The notes under the pieces were generated by a model, which had not been told where the DNA came from, did no database searches, and saw only the letters and a list, made by a program, of their open reading frames with translations. The position numbers and the translations under genes are program-made. A DNA stretch of 64,000 nt from Granulicella rosea (GTDB lineage: Bacteria; Acidobacteriota; Terriglobia; Terriglobales; Acidobacteriaceae), in contig NZ_FZOU01000009.1 in the NCBI RefSeq assembly GCF_900188085.1, positions 1-64,000 on the forward strand, written 5' to 3'. Positions 40,701 through 50,500 of this stretch are shown in pieces; position 1 is the stretch's first letter; every line of letters starts with the position of its first letter.

Positions 40701-41254
40701 CGCACAAGCTGGTGATCGCAACGACGTATACGCTGCCTTACTCGGCGACGGGCGGAAGTGGCTTTGCGAGCCATGTGACGCATGCGGTGCTGGGCGGATG
40801 GGCGGTGAGTGGGATCTATCTGCTGCAGTCCGGCGCGCCTATCGGGTTCGGCAACATTATCTACTCGGGCGGTCCGCTGAACCTGAACCCGCGCCAGACC
40901 GCGCCGAAGACGCCTGCCTTCGACGTCAGCCAGTTCGACACGGCGACCGCCGACCAGCCGACGGCGTCGGTGAACGGAGTGACGGTGCAGACCAACATCC
41001 GCACGCTGCACTCCACGTTCGGGCAGTATCGCGCGGACAAGGTAAACAATATCGACGCGTCGGTCGCGCGGCAGTTCAAGTTCCGCGAACTGGTTACGGG
41101 CGAGCTTCGGATGGAGGCGTTCAATGCGCTGAACCATGCGGAGTTCGGGGCGCCGAACATGACGCCGACCAGCGGCGTGGGCACCTTCGGCACGATCAGC
41201 TCGCAGGCGAACAACCCCAGGGTGGTGCAGCTCTCGGGGCATATTCGCTTCTAA
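37709..41254 (+). CDS. TonB-dependent receptor with carboxypeptidase-like N-terminal domain
   Basis: An 1181-residue outer-membrane receptor of the acidobacterial SusC-like type. A signal peptide (cleavage near TAQE) is followed by a carboxypeptidase-regulatory-like beta-sandwich (about 32-115, RGTISGTVSDSGGAIIPQA), a plug domain with VEDLPQNGRTPV, and a 22-strand barrel ending in the aromatic VQLSGHIRF. No TonB box was found with certainty. It imports oligosaccharides at the outer membrane, powered by TonB. Given the neighbours (pectate lyase, GH28, (alpha/alpha)6 glycosidase, OprB porin), pectic oligosaccharides are the likely cargo. A true intrinsic terminator follows. Confidence 0.92.
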   Translation: MNQQISRFIRFTFSFVLVLLLLVGGRLTAQEFRGTISGTVSDSGGAIIPQAAVTVRDTDTGAVYKVKSDDKGFYSASSLAPGKYEVRVESPSFQAYIRNGITVQAGDHASIDVTLTAGDVSQSVTVTSDAPMVDATNAAIGQSISTKEVEDLPQNGRTPVVLAQLALGVSSTSPPAQVRPFDNGGAASITVAGAKNQTTETLLDGSPDTDSQLKVAYSPPQDVVQEVKVYAFQVDAAYGHSGGGIINQVTKGGGNHLHGSIYEYNQTAAFTANNYFSKRNGTPRPNTHYNQYGASFGGPVYIPKLFNGRDKVFFQFGYEGIRDSQPSSGYLHVPTDPEKNGDFSDLLAAGGASYTIYDPSTAVLAGTTVTRTAFAGNKLTTPVNPVAAALLKYYPEPNVPGATAATLNNYFNNFASTDTYDNQFGRMDFNITTRNKLFFDVRHNNRVQSTSNYFGNAATGALLTRVNWGAVVDDVHAFNASTVGNVRFNWTRYASLTGGPSQGADVTSVGYPGSLETNTNLKQLPSVAIGSTGACNKTSTETTFACLFTPNNTPNANWNDSFHIFGSVTKVLGNHSIKAGADAREYRIENISYGYPTGQFVYGTSFTQQSSTSAAAPFGQDLAAFELGLPTSGSINRNVFTATWNRYLGVFGQDDWRVAKSLTLNIGLRFDHDFPLYERHNRAISSFDPTLTTPVGTAAATAYNANPISQIPAGQFQAPGGVVYASDARRQLYNTDSYTFSPRLGFAWTPPNLNGKTTVTGGFSIFVFPVQNLATINSTGYSTTTAYVATNNNYLTPATTIANPFPTGLIQAAGASGGAATNQGLATQTFNQHMKNGYSERYALSVQQQFDANTVFQLAYIGAHYVKLQVGSISLNPIPQQYLSASPVKNVAQAAVLTGSVANPFAGLLPGTTLNAATIARGQLLTAYPQYPISGLTLADVDNGSSNYNSLNARIQHRISKGLSVIANYTYSKNIEQVTKLNDSDTKYEKRVSSFDYPHKLVIATTYTLPYSATGGSGFASHVTHAVLGGWAVSGIYLLQSGAPIGFGNIIYSGGPLNLNPRQTAPKTPAFDVSQFDTATADQPTASVNGVTVQTNIRTLHSTFGQYRADKVNNIDASVARQFKFRELVTGELRMEAFNALNHAEFGAPNMTPTSGVGTFGTISSQANNPRVVQLSGHIRF

Positions 41255-41265
41255 CGGTTTTCTCC

Positions 41266-41310
41266 ACAAGCCGGGCACGACACTGGCAGTACGGCCCGGC
41301 TTGTATTTTT
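41266..41310 (+). terminator. Intrinsic terminator of the TonB receptor gene
   Basis: ACAAGCCGGGC (41266-41276) and GCCCGGCTTGT (41294-41304) pair perfectly, followed by ATTTTT. It stands 12 bp after the stop and before the GH28 ribosome site, so the downstream enzymes may depend on readthrough or a second promoter. Confidence 0.85.
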
Positions 41311-41341
41311 ATCTGGCACGGATTGCAGGAAGGAAATACGC

Positions 41342-42946
41342 GTGACTAATCGTCGAGAGATGCTTCGCCTGACCGGGATGGGCGGGGCTGCGGCAGGTTT
41401 GCTTTACTCCCCATCGCTTGGGGCTGCGCCTTTGCATGCTGCCCCGGCTCTCGTCGACTTCGACGTGCGCCGTTATGGCGCGAAGGGCGACGGCGCCACG
41501 ATCGACTCGCCCGCCATCAACGCCGCCATCGATGCCGCCGCCGCGATCGGCGGGGGTATCGTGCGGTTTCCGGCGGGCACGTATGCGAGCTACTCGGTCC
41601 GTTTGAAGAGCAACATCGTGCTGATGCTCGAACCCGGCAGCACGCTGCTGGCGGCGTCCGTGCCGGAGCAGGGAACCACCACCGGCGGCTACGACGCGGC
41701 GGAGCCGAACGAGTTCGAGCAGTATCAGGACTTCGGCCACAGCCATTGGCACAACTCGCTGATCTGGGGCGAGGGGCTGCATGATATTGCGATCCTGGGC
41801 ACGGGTCTGATCTATGGCAAGGGACTGTCGGTCGGGCGGAAGAACGAGCCTCCGCTGGCCGAGCTGCCGGGCGTCGGCAATAAGGCGATCGCGCTGAAGA
41901 ACTGCCATAACGTGACGCTGCGCGACTTCAGCATTCTGCAGGGCGGGCACTTCGGCATTCTGGCGACCGGCGTCGACAACCTGACGATCGACAACCTGAA
42001 GGTGGACACGATGCGCGACGGCATCGACGTGGACTGCTGCCACAACGTGCGGATCGTCAACTGCAGCGTGAACTCGCCGTGGGATGACGGCATCTGCCCG
42101 AAGTCGTCGTTCGCGCTGGGCTATGCGCGGACGACGGAGAACCTGACGATCTCGAACTGCTTCGTGACGGGCAACTACAAGCTGGGCGCGATGCTCGACG
42201 GCAGCTACACGCACTTTGCGCCGGGCGAGCATGGCAGCCCGACCGGGCGCATCAAGCTCGGGACGGAGTCGGCGGGAGGGTTCAAGAACGTCGCCATCTC
42301 GAACTGCGTCTTCGACCAGTGCGCGGGATTTGCACTGGAGAGCGTGGACGGCGCGATCGTCGAGGACGTGACCTTCACGGGCATCACGATGCGGGAGTGC
42401 GCGGGGTCGGTGCTCCTGCTGCGTCTTGGGCGGCGCATGAGGGCGCCGGCGGGGACGCCGATCGGGACGATGAAGCGGATTATCATCAGCGATGTCGTCA
42501 GCTCCAACTGCAAGTCGAAGCTGGCTTCGACGATCAGCGGCATTCCGGGACACCTGATTGAAGATGTGAAGTTGAGCAACCTTTACCTGCATCACGACGG
42601 CGGCGGTACGGCTGCGGCCGCGGCGATTCTGCCGCCGGAGAAGGAGGATGCCTATCCTTCGTCGGGCATGTTCGGCGCGCTGCCGGCGCATGGATTCTTC
42701 GTGCGGCATGCGCGGAACCTGGAGTTTTCGAACATCGAGATCGCGTGCGCGACGCCGGATATGCGGCCTGCGTTCTGGCTGCAGAATGTGGATGGCGCGG
42801 ACTTCTTCCGCGTCAAGACGCCGCGTATGGGGAGTCCGCGTGTCTTCGATCTGCGGGATGTGATTAACTTCAGTGTGTCTGCTGGCCGGGGTGTGAAGGA
42901 TTTGGCGAAGCCCGAGAAGGTGACGGAGAAGATCGATCTGGGCTGA
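41342..42946 (+). CDS. GH28-type polygalacturonase, Tat-exported
   Basis: A 534-residue enzyme. The N-terminus MTNRREMLRLTGMGGAAAG is a twin-arginine signal. The beta-helix begins FDVRRYGAKGDG and contains the GH28 signatures RDGIDVDCC, NSPWDDGICPKS and GRIKLGTESAGG, supplying the aspartates and the R-K pair of the active site. It hydrolyses galacturonan or oligogalacturonides outside the cytoplasm. GTG 41342 has AGGAAGG about 10 nt upstream. It is the second gene of the pectin cluster, after the receptor, and followed by repeat G. Confidence 0.88.
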   Translation: MTNRREMLRLTGMGGAAAGLLYSPSLGAAPLHAAPALVDFDVRRYGAKGDGATIDSPAINAAIDAAAAIGGGIVRFPAGTYASYSVRLKSNIVLMLEPGSTLLAASVPEQGTTTGGYDAAEPNEFEQYQDFGHSHWHNSLIWGEGLHDIAILGTGLIYGKGLSVGRKNEPPLAELPGVGNKAIALKNCHNVTLRDFSILQGGHFGILATGVDNLTIDNLKVDTMRDGIDVDCCHNVRIVNCSVNSPWDDGICPKSSFALGYARTTENLTISNCFVTGNYKLGAMLDGSYTHFAPGEHGSPTGRIKLGTESAGGFKNVAISNCVFDQCAGFALESVDGAIVEDVTFTGITMRECAGSVLLLRLGRRMRAPAGTPIGTMKRIIISDVVSSNCKSKLASTISGIPGHLIEDVKLSNLYLHHDGGGTAAAAAILPPEKEDAYPSSGMFGALPAHGFFVRHARNLEFSNIEIACATPDMRPAFWLQNVDGADFFRVKTPRMGSPRVFDLRDVINFSVSAGRGVKDLAKPEKVTEKIDLG

Positions 42947-42986
42947 AGAGCCTTGTGGGTTGAAGGCGGATTACACTGTTGTCCCG

Positions 42987-43056
42987 AGCAAGAACAAGCA
43001 ACGACAAAAGCCAATGCAGGGCCTTCACTTCGCTCAGGATGACAAGCGTTTTGGGC
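42987..43056 (+). repeat. Dispersed intergenic repeat, copy G
   Basis: AGCAAGAACAAGCAACGACA, AAAGCC, a slightly diverged core (GCAGGGCCTTCACTTCGCTC) and AGGATGACAAGCGTTTTGGG. It fills most of the gap between GH28 and the next glycosidase. Confidence 0.7.
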
Positions 43057-43080
43057 GTGATGAACTGAAAGGGAGATACC

Positions 43081-44415
43081 ATGGATCGCCGCACTTTTCT
43101 GGCGCAAGCCTCCGCTGTCGTCGCCTCGGCTTATGCGCCTTCCGCTTCGGCGTCTCCCGCCGCAGCCATGCCGTATCCTGCCTTTCCCGACAAAGATCCG
43201 AAGTGGAAGCGGACGTGGGATGCGGCGCTTGAAGCGCTCGCGGGCAACATCAAGGTTGTGCCGAAGTACGATCAGCCGGTGCTGCTCGAAGGCGCGGTCT
43301 ACCCCGGCGTGTGGCAGGAGTGCGCGCCGCAGGAGGGACTGGTCTACGGGACGCTGGCGCGGTACATCGCGCCGGTTGAGGGGTGTCCCGCGCCGCTCGA
43401 GATCGCGCGCAACAATCACATGGCGTTCTTTTCGCTGCAGAAGCCGGATGGTCAACTGCCCTGCTCGGTGAAGATGTTGGCCACGGGTTACGGGCAGATT
43501 CAGATGGTCGTGCCCATCGCCGCGACGGCGTGGGAGCTGGTGCAGGCGACGCACGACGAGCAGTTTCTCGCGACCGCCTACACGGCCTGTTCGCGGTGGG
43601 ATGCTTGGCTACGCGAGTTTCGCGATACGCGCAAGACCGGCCTGACCGAGGGCTTCTGCATCTACGACACGGGTCACGACAATAGCCCGCGGTGGACGGG
43701 CACGCCGAAGCAGTGTCCGCAGGCGGATGCACACCTGTACGATCACACGGTCGCGACGCTGCCGCGGCTTTGTCCCGATCTTTCGGCGACAACCTACGGC
43801 GGACGCGTGGCCCTGGCCGCGATGGCGAAGGCGCTGGGGAAGAAGGACGAGGCGGCGCGCTGGCAGGCTGATGCCGAGACCATCCGCAGGCTCATCATCG
43901 ACAAGCTCTACGACCCGAAGGACGCAGCGTTTTACGACCTCGACGCCCAGGGCAACTTCGTCCGCGTGCGGTCGGATGTCATCAGCCGCGTGCTGGGCGA
44001 GCATGTGCTGAAGCTCGACGACCGACACGACCGCGCGATCTTCGACGCCGTCTGGACGCGGCAGATTCATAACCCGAAGGCGTTCTGGGCGCCGTTTCCG
44101 CTGACGTCGATCGCGCAGGACGACCCGGTCTTCGTGCGGCCGATTCCGCGCAATAGCTGGGGCGGCGCATCGCAGGCGCTGACCGCGCTGCGGGCGCCAC
44201 GCTGGATGTCGCACTATGGTAAAGATGTCGAGCTGAACCACCTGATGTACCAGTGGTGCGAGGCGATCAGCCGGTACACCGAGTTCCGCCAGCAGATGGA
44301 TCCGCTGACGGGCGACTTCACGCGCGTGGACGCCAGCGGTTACTCGCCCGCGGCGCTGGCGTATCTCGACTTTATCGTGCGTTTACAGGGAGACGCGGGC
44401 CGCAGACACGGATAG
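43081..44415 (+). CDS. (alpha/alpha)6-barrel glycoside hydrolase, MGH1/GH63-like, Tat-exported
   Basis: A 444-residue protein. MDRRTFLAQASAVVASAYA is a Tat-type signal. The mature part has the repeating helices of an (alpha/alpha)6 toroid, with WQECAPQEGLVYGTLARYIA, NNHMAFFSLQKPDGQLPCSV and RPIPRNSWGGASQALTAL resembling mannosylglycerate-hydrolase-like and GH63/GH37 enzymes. I cannot give a substrate. A ribosome-like GGGAGA lies upstream of the ATG. It follows the GH28 gene and precedes the OprB porin, so it probably finishes oligosaccharides released by the pectinases. Confidence 0.75.
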   Translation: MDRRTFLAQASAVVASAYAPSASASPAAAMPYPAFPDKDPKWKRTWDAALEALAGNIKVVPKYDQPVLLEGAVYPGVWQECAPQEGLVYGTLARYIAPVEGCPAPLEIARNNHMAFFSLQKPDGQLPCSVKMLATGYGQIQMVVPIAATAWELVQATHDEQFLATAYTACSRWDAWLREFRDTRKTGLTEGFCIYDTGHDNSPRWTGTPKQCPQADAHLYDHTVATLPRLCPDLSATTYGGRVALAAMAKALGKKDEAARWQADAETIRRLIIDKLYDPKDAAFYDLDAQGNFVRVRSDVISRVLGEHVLKLDDRHDRAIFDAVWTRQIHNPKAFWAPFPLTSIAQDDPVFVRPIPRNSWGGASQALTALRAPRWMSHYGKDVELNHLMYQWCEAISRYTEFRQQMDPLTGDFTRVDASGYSPAALAYLDFIVRLQGDAGRRHG

Positions 44416-44517
44416 CTGACCCGCCGGTCATTTTCTTACTGTTTCAACATCTATTCATGAATCCAAAGGACTCTTTCGCGACATCTGATTTAAAGTAGTC
44501 ACGAAAGAAGTCGAACA

Positions 44518-45864
44518 ATGAACGTTCCATCAAGCCGCCGGGTAAGCAGGACCGGCTCGCATCGCATCTTCGCACTGGTTTTTGTTGCAACCTGCATGGC
44601 CATTCCGGTTCATGCACAGATCGGGTCGGGTTCGCCCAACGCCTCGGCCCGTGTCCAGGTACAGACGCAGGCTCAGACGAAGGTCGACGAGTCGACCGAG
44701 CCGCCACCGCTTTATCCTGGGGAGGCGCTCGACCAGGATGTGGCCGTGCTGTCGAAGGTTCCTGCCGACCCCCTCTTCAGGACCGATCCCTTTCATCCGG
44801 TGCTCCGGCCGTTCGACAGCGCGATGAACGATCTGCGCAAGGCGGAGCGTCTCAGCTTTGGCGCCACGTACACCGTGGTGAATCAGTATGCGACGGTGAC
44901 GCCCGAGGGGGTTCGCCATAACTGGGCCACGGGGCGATTCGACCTGGCGGGCGGCTGGAAGGCATACGACCATGGCGGCAACGCCGGATCGTTCAGCCTG
45001 CTGGTGCGTTCGGGGACGAATATCGGGGTGAGCGAGCAGTTCAACCTGAGCGACAGGCTGGGTTCGGGGCTGGTGCTGAACTGTCTGCCGGGCGGCGGCC
45101 CGCAGGAGCCGATCACGCTGAACGTACTTTACTACCGGCAGGACTTCTACCGGCGGAAGATGGCGTTCTACATCGGCAAGATTCACCCGAACGAGTTCAT
45201 CAGCCTCAGCCTCTACAACAATGACGAGCGCACGCAGTTCCTGAATGCGGAGAACGACGGCAACCTGACGATTCCGTCGGACGGCACCTATGCCGGCGGC
45301 GCGGCGCTGGAGTACCAGGCGACGGAGCACATCTACATTCATGCCGTGACGGTCGACACCGAGGGCGCGCAGCAGAAGGGTCTGAAGACGCTGGCGGACA
45401 AGAAGTATATGAATGCGGTCGAGCTGGGTTGGAAGAGCGGCGCGCCGACGAAGCAGGAGCATATCTTTCGGCTGTTGCTGTGGAGAGACGACACGGCCAA
45501 GCTGGGCAGCGGCGCGGGGGCGGGCTTCGGCTCCGACTATGAGTTGAAGAGCGGCTGGGTTCCGTTTGGCCGCGTCGGCGTGGCGACCGACACGGGCTCG
45601 AATATCAAGCGCGTCTTCGATGCGGGCGTGGTGAATATCCATCCGTTTGGACGGCGTGGAGATATGTTCGGCGCATCGTTCACCCTGACCGACCCGAGCC
45701 ACGGCGCGCTGCATCACGAGAGCCTGTTCGAGACGTTTTACCGGGTGCGGATGACGCAGAGCCTGGAGCTTGGACCGGACCTCGAGGTCGACATCCATCC
45801 CACGAGCAGCGCGAAGCAGTACACGACGGCGCTGCTGGGGGCGAGGATGCGGATCATCTTCTGA
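44518..45864 (+). CDS. OprB-type carbohydrate porin
   Basis: A 448-residue outer-membrane protein. The signal peptide ends near VHAQ. A Gln/Ser-rich linker (about 38-65) precedes a 16-strand-type beta-barrel with the OprB pattern (YRRKMAFYIGKIHPNEFISL, GAALEYQATEHIYIHAV), and the last residues LGARMRIIF end in the aromatic residue needed for barrel assembly. It gives passive sugar entry across the outer membrane. Convergent with kdsC; repeat H lies between them. No good ribosome site is seen, only AAAGAAG 10 nt upstream. Confidence 0.85.
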   Translation: MNVPSSRRVSRTGSHRIFALVFVATCMAIPVHAQIGSGSPNASARVQVQTQAQTKVDESTEPPPLYPGEALDQDVAVLSKVPADPLFRTDPFHPVLRPFDSAMNDLRKAERLSFGATYTVVNQYATVTPEGVRHNWATGRFDLAGGWKAYDHGGNAGSFSLLVRSGTNIGVSEQFNLSDRLGSGLVLNCLPGGGPQEPITLNVLYYRQDFYRRKMAFYIGKIHPNEFISLSLYNNDERTQFLNAENDGNLTIPSDGTYAGGAALEYQATEHIYIHAVTVDTEGAQQKGLKTLADKKYMNAVELGWKSGAPTKQEHIFRLLLWRDDTAKLGSGAGAGFGSDYELKSGWVPFGRVGVATDTGSNIKRVFDAGVVNIHPFGRRGDMFGASFTLTDPSHGALHHESLFETFYRVRMTQSLELGPDLEVDIHPTSSAKQYTTALLGARMRIIF

Positions 45865-45885
45865 GTGTATTCGCTTCCTGGAGCG

Positions 45886-45960
45886 AGGTAAGAACATACA
45901 ACGGAAAAGGCCAAAGCAGGTCCTTCGCTACGCTCAGGATGACAGGCATTTTGGGTTGAT
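45886..45960 (+). repeat. Dispersed intergenic repeat, copy H
   Basis: GTAAGAACATACAACGGAAA, AGGCCAAAGCAGGTCC, TTCGCTACGCTC and AGGATGACAGGCATTTTGGG. It lies between the convergent porin and kdsC genes. Confidence 0.75.
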
Positions 45961-45980
45961 GGACAACAGGGTAAGCAGCT

Positions 45981-46562
45981 CTAGGCGAGGGCTTTGGGTA
46001 TGGCCTCTTCCCAGCGGCCCTGCGACTTCAGGATCAGTTCGATGACCTCGCGCGCGGCGCCACGGCCGCCTCCGCGCTGCGCGGTGTAGTGGCAGACGGC
46101 CTTCAACTCAGGCACGCCGTCGGCGACGCAGACGGCGAGTCCGGCCCGGCGTGCGAGCGGGATGTCGGGCAGGTCGTCGCCCATGTACGCCGTCTCTTCT
46201 TCGGTGACGCCTGCGAGCTGCAGGCATTCTTCAAAGGCCGCGGTTTTGCTGGCCTGTCCGAGATAGACGTAAGGGACGTGCATCTCCTTCGCTCTCTGGC
46301 TGACGGCCGGCGAGCGTCGGCCAGTGATGAAGCCTGTCTGGATGCCCATGGTGTGGGCGAGCGAGAGACCCTGTCCATCCTGCGCGTTGAAGACCTTCAT
46401 CTCGGTGACGACGGGCTCGCCGGAGCCGGGCGCGGAGAGGGTGGAGACGAGGCAGATGCCGCCGTCGGTGAGCGTGCCGTCGACGTCCATGAGGAAGAGC
46501 TTGATCTTGCGGGCCCGCTCCAGAACATCGGGGGAGACGGAGGCCAGTTCGGTAGCGGGCAT
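45981..46562 (-). CDS. kdsC: 3-deoxy-D-manno-octulosonate 8-phosphate phosphatase
   Basis: A 193-residue HAD phosphatase without a cap domain. Motif I is FLMDVDGTLTDG (two catalytic Asp), motif II is ITGRRSP, and the C-terminal MGDDLPDIP is motif IV. It matches KdsC, which removes phosphate from Kdo-8-phosphate before activation for the LPS core. Length is normal. The neighbours are not Kdo genes. A GGAG lies about 10 nt before the ATG. Confidence 0.92.
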   Translation of the reverse strand: MPATELASVSPDVLERARKIKLFLMDVDGTLTDGGICLVSTLSAPGSGEPVVTEMKVFNAQDGQGLSLAHTMGIQTGFITGRRSPAVSQRAKEMHVPYVYLGQASKTAAFEECLQLAGVTEEETAYMGDDLPDIPLARRAGLAVCVADGVPELKAVCHYTAQRGGGRGAAREVIELILKSQGRWEEAIPKALA

Positions 46563-46785
46563 ACGGGTGCTCCTTCATGAATGACCGGCTTCAAAAGGGG
46601 TCTCGTCGGATTATAAGCCGCGGCGGCTCATGAACGCCCGACACGTTGCATGACACGATCGGTAGAGGCGGCGTCGCGGCAAATTCGCGGTTACACGAAA
46701 GGATTACCGGCGCATACTGCTCTCAAGCGTTTCGCAATGGCGTGGCTCTTCTAGACTTGGAACTTGAGAGATGAGGTCCGGTTTT

Positions 46786-47460
46786 ATGCCACTGGCGATC
46801 GACATAAGCAGCAGTGGGAAAAGAGGCAACGTGGGAACATCACACCGTATCAAGATTCTTTGCGTGGACGATCACCCCCTTGTACGCGACGGGATCGCAT
46901 TCGCTCTTCAGTTGCAGAGCGACATGGAGCTGGTCGGGGAGGCGACCGACGGTCTGGACGCCGTCAGCGCATTTCGCCGCCATCGACCGGATGTGACGCT
47001 GATGGACCTGCAGATGCCGAACATGAACGGCGTTGAGGCGACGGTGAAGATACGCGAGGAGTTTCCCAACGCAAAGATCATCGTGCTGACGACTTACTCG
47101 GGCGACATCCAGGCGTCGCGCGCGTTGAAGGCCGGCGCGGTGGGGTACATCCTCAAAAACATGCTGCGCACGGAGCTGATGGATACGATTCGTCGCGTGT
47201 ATGCGGGGCAGCGACGCATCCCGGCGGAGATCGCCCAGCAGATCGCCGAACATATCAGCGCGGATGAGCTCTCCGCGCGTGAGATCGAGGTGCTGCGTCA
47301 TGTCGCGGGCGGCTGCTCGAATAAGGTGGTCGCGGACAATCTGCGTCTGTCGGAGGATACGATCAAGGCGCATATGCGGAGCATTCTCGAAAAGCTGCAG
47401 GCCAACGATCGCACGCATGCCGTGACGATCGCGATGAGGCGCGGGCTCTTCGAAGGCTGA
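46786..47460 (+). CDS. NarL/FixJ-type response regulator
   Basis: A 224-residue regulator. The receiver domain (about 20-140) has acidic pocket DDHPL, phospho-Asp in VTLMDLQMP, the switch Thr in VLTTYS, and conserved Lys in ILKNM. The C-terminal LuxR-type helix-turn-helix (about 160-220) starts LSAREIEVLRHVAGG. ATG 46786 has GAGGT 8 nt upstream; GTG 46831 gives the usual family length and is a real alternative. The histidine kinase gene begins about 110 bp later on the same strand, so the two form a signalling pair. Confidence 0.92.
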   Translation: MPLAIDISSSGKRGNVGTSHRIKILCVDDHPLVRDGIAFALQLQSDMELVGEATDGLDAVSAFRRHRPDVTLMDLQMPNMNGVEATVKIREEFPNAKIIVLTTYSGDIQASRALKAGAVGYILKNMLRTELMDTIRRVYAGQRRIPAEIAQQIAEHISADELSAREIEVLRHVAGGCSNKVVADNLRLSEDTIKAHMRSILEKLQANDRTHAVTIAMRRGLFEG

Positions 47461-47573
47461 CTGGTAAAGGGCGCCGGACTGCTTCGCCGGTTGAAGCTAC
47501 GTAAGAGATTTGCTGGTCTATGATCGATCCCATGAGCTCGTCTTGCAAGCCCCACCATGCACGGAGCCGGACC

Positions 47574-50500
47574 ATGAGAACGGCGCTCCTGTTCGTGTGG
47601 CAGGTTCTGCTGATGGGCTCCGTACTTCGTGGCGAGCCGAAGAAGACGCGTGCGCCCTTCCTGCCTGAGATGATTCCGCATGTGGCGCATGTGGGCTGGA
47701 CCGAGCGCGACGGCGCTCCACTGAATATCGTCGCGATCGCGCAGACCGACGATGGCTATCTTTGGGTTGGCTCTCCCTTTGGGTTATACCGCTTCGATGG
47801 CGTCACCTTCGCGAGTTATCCGGTTACGCCGCTCGATGCTCCTCTGCCGGTAACCAATGTCGGCGCGCTCAGCTCCGATGGGCAGGGCGGACTGTGGATC
47901 GGTTACGATCATGGCGGCATCAGCCACCTGACGCGTACGGGCGCGCTCGTGAACTACAACCCGGAGAACGGACGCGGACCTAACTCCGCGAGTAAGTTCA
48001 TCCTGCGGCCCGATGGGTCGGTATGGTGCCTGGGCGATAACAAGGTGTTGGTGCTTGACGGCGATCGCTGGGTCGACTTTGGGAGTAAGTCGGGTCTCAC
48101 TCACAATCAATACCTGTCGCTTTTTTTCGACAGCCGCGGCGATCTATGGACCTCCGCGCGGGGGAAGTTATACGTTCTTCGTCATGGCGAGACACACTTC
48201 AGCTTATATCCGATGAAAAGTTTTATTATCGTCGACTTAGCCGAGGCGCCCGATGGCCGTATATGGATCAGCGATGGCTGGCGCTCGGTTCATCCGCTCG
48301 ACTCGGAGACGAAGCAGATACCCACGAACGGATACGTGCGCATTGTGGAGGCGGATGGAACGCTGTGGATGGCGCAGGATTACAAGGGTGTAAGTCACGT
48401 GCGGCAGACGCAGAGCGCCGATCGCTTTTCGGAGCTGGTGAAAGAAAAAGATATGAGCGCGGAGCAGACGAACGCTATCTTCCGCGACCGGGATGGAAGC
48501 ATATGGGTCGGCACTTCCAAGGGACTCGACCGCTTCAGACCCTCTGTTCTGCGCAAACTTACCAATGCCGAGATTGAATATTATCCGTCTCTCGCACGGG
48601 ATGCGAGCGGCATGGTGTGGGTCGGCGTGCTCTCTCATCCGGTGGCGCACAGCGAGGGCGGCGGCCTGACAGCGGTCGGCCCATGGGTCGGCTCAAGCCC
48701 CATGATCGCGGACGACGCAAAGCGGCTATGGCTGGTGGATCCTTTTCTCAACGCGATCTTCTGCTATGGTCCAAACGGCGTGACCCATGTGCCGATACCG
48801 GCCGACGTGCATGGGGTTCCGGCACAGAGCATCGGACTCGATCGCGACGGCGCGGTGCTGGTGTCGTTCGACGGTGGCGGACTCTGGCGCTTCGATGGTG
48901 TGTGGCGGCCGGTGGTCGACATGAAGCTGCCGCTCGATGAAGACCCCATCTCGATCTTCCGCGATCCATCCGGCAAAGTGTGGTTCGGCTACACGGGCAA
49001 GGTGGCGATGCTTGACGGAGCAGGCTTCCATTTGCTGAACGATGCGCGGATCGCGGGCTTTGGCAGCTTCCTTACCTTTGCGATGTCGCATGGCAGATTA
49101 TGGGCGGGTGGTTCGCAAGGCGTGGCTTACTTCGACCAAGGCTCGTTTCATTCCGTCGTACTGCAACGTGGGGGCACGCTGAAGGGTGTGTCGGGTATCG
49201 TCGAGGACGAGGCCGGCAACCTATGGTTCAACGCGAGTGTCGGCATCGTGCGGTTGAAGGCCGAAGATGTTGACGAGGCGTTGCGCGGCAGGCCGGTGGA
49301 CTACGACCTGCTGGATCAGCGTCGCGGCGTCGAGGGCGTGGCGACACAACTTCGGCCGACGCCGTCCGCGGTTGCGGGCATGGATGGACTGCTCTGGTTC
49401 GCACGCCTGGGCACCGTGTTCACGATTCAGGCGGCACAGTTTTCGCCCAGCGCGGCGGCCCCCATTCCTCTGATCGAAGGCGTGTCTTTGAACGGCGTTG
49501 CCGTGAGGGACAGGGAGCATCAGACGGCGCCGCTCGCGATCGGCGCGGCGCATCTGCGCGGCCTGGAGTTCGACTACGCATCGCTCGACCTGATCGCCGC
49601 CGAGACGCTTCGCTATGAATACATGCTTGCGGGCGAAGACAAGGGTTGGCAGGAGGCTGGGTCGAGAAGGCAGGCGTTCTATAGCCGCCTTGGCCCGGGC
49701 GCGTACCAGTTCCACGTGCGCGTCTCGTCCGCGAAGGGCCAGTGGGTGGAGTTGAGTGCGCCGCTGTTGTTGACGATCCGGCCGGAGTTCTATCAGACGC
49801 TGTGGTTTCGCGCGCTCGTCGCGGTGCTGGCGCTGACGCTGCTGTATGCGCTCTACCTGGCGCGAATCGGCTATGTCACGGGGCAACTGCGGGAGCGGCT
49901 GCAGGTGCGCGCGGGCGAGCGGTTGCGCATCGCGCGCGAGCTGCACGATACCCTGCTGCAATCGATCCACGGCCTGATGCTGCGCGTTCATTTCGCGACA
50001 GACACGTTGCCCGAGGACGACGCCGTCCGCAGCTCTCTGCAACATGCGCTCAAGAGCGCCGATTCGTTGATCCTTGAAGGCCGCCGCCGTGTGCAGGATC
50101 TGCGCGAGGAGATACCCGAGGAAGGCGAGTTGACGGTGCGGATCGTGAAGGTCGCGGAGGAGCTGGAGCTTGAGAAGCTATGCTCGTTTCGGCTGGTCGA
50201 AGAGGGCAGCCCGAGGAAGCTGCAGCCGGAGATACAGAGCGAGCTATGCCGCATTGCGCGCGAGGCGCTGAGGAACGCGCGATACCACTCGCAGGCAAGC
50301 GTCGTCGAGGTGAAGCTCATCTACGAGGCCGCGCAGTTCCTGATGAAGTGCTGCGACAACGGGGTCGGCATGCCGCCGTCGATTGTGGCGACGGGGAATC
50401 GTCCAGGGCATTGGGGACTGGCCTCGATGCGCGAGCGAACGAACGTGATCGGCGGCCAGCTTCAGGTGTGGAGCTCGGCTGAGTCGGGCACGGAGGTGAT

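Noticed and set aside
37724..41278. Reverse-strand ORF of about 1180 residues opposite the TonB receptor
   Set aside because: The receptor has signal peptide, plug and barrel features; the antisense product has extreme Arg content and no recognised fold.
46771..46785. ATG 46771 as start of the response regulator
   Set aside because: The GAGGT ribosome site lies after it and fits ATG 46786 instead.
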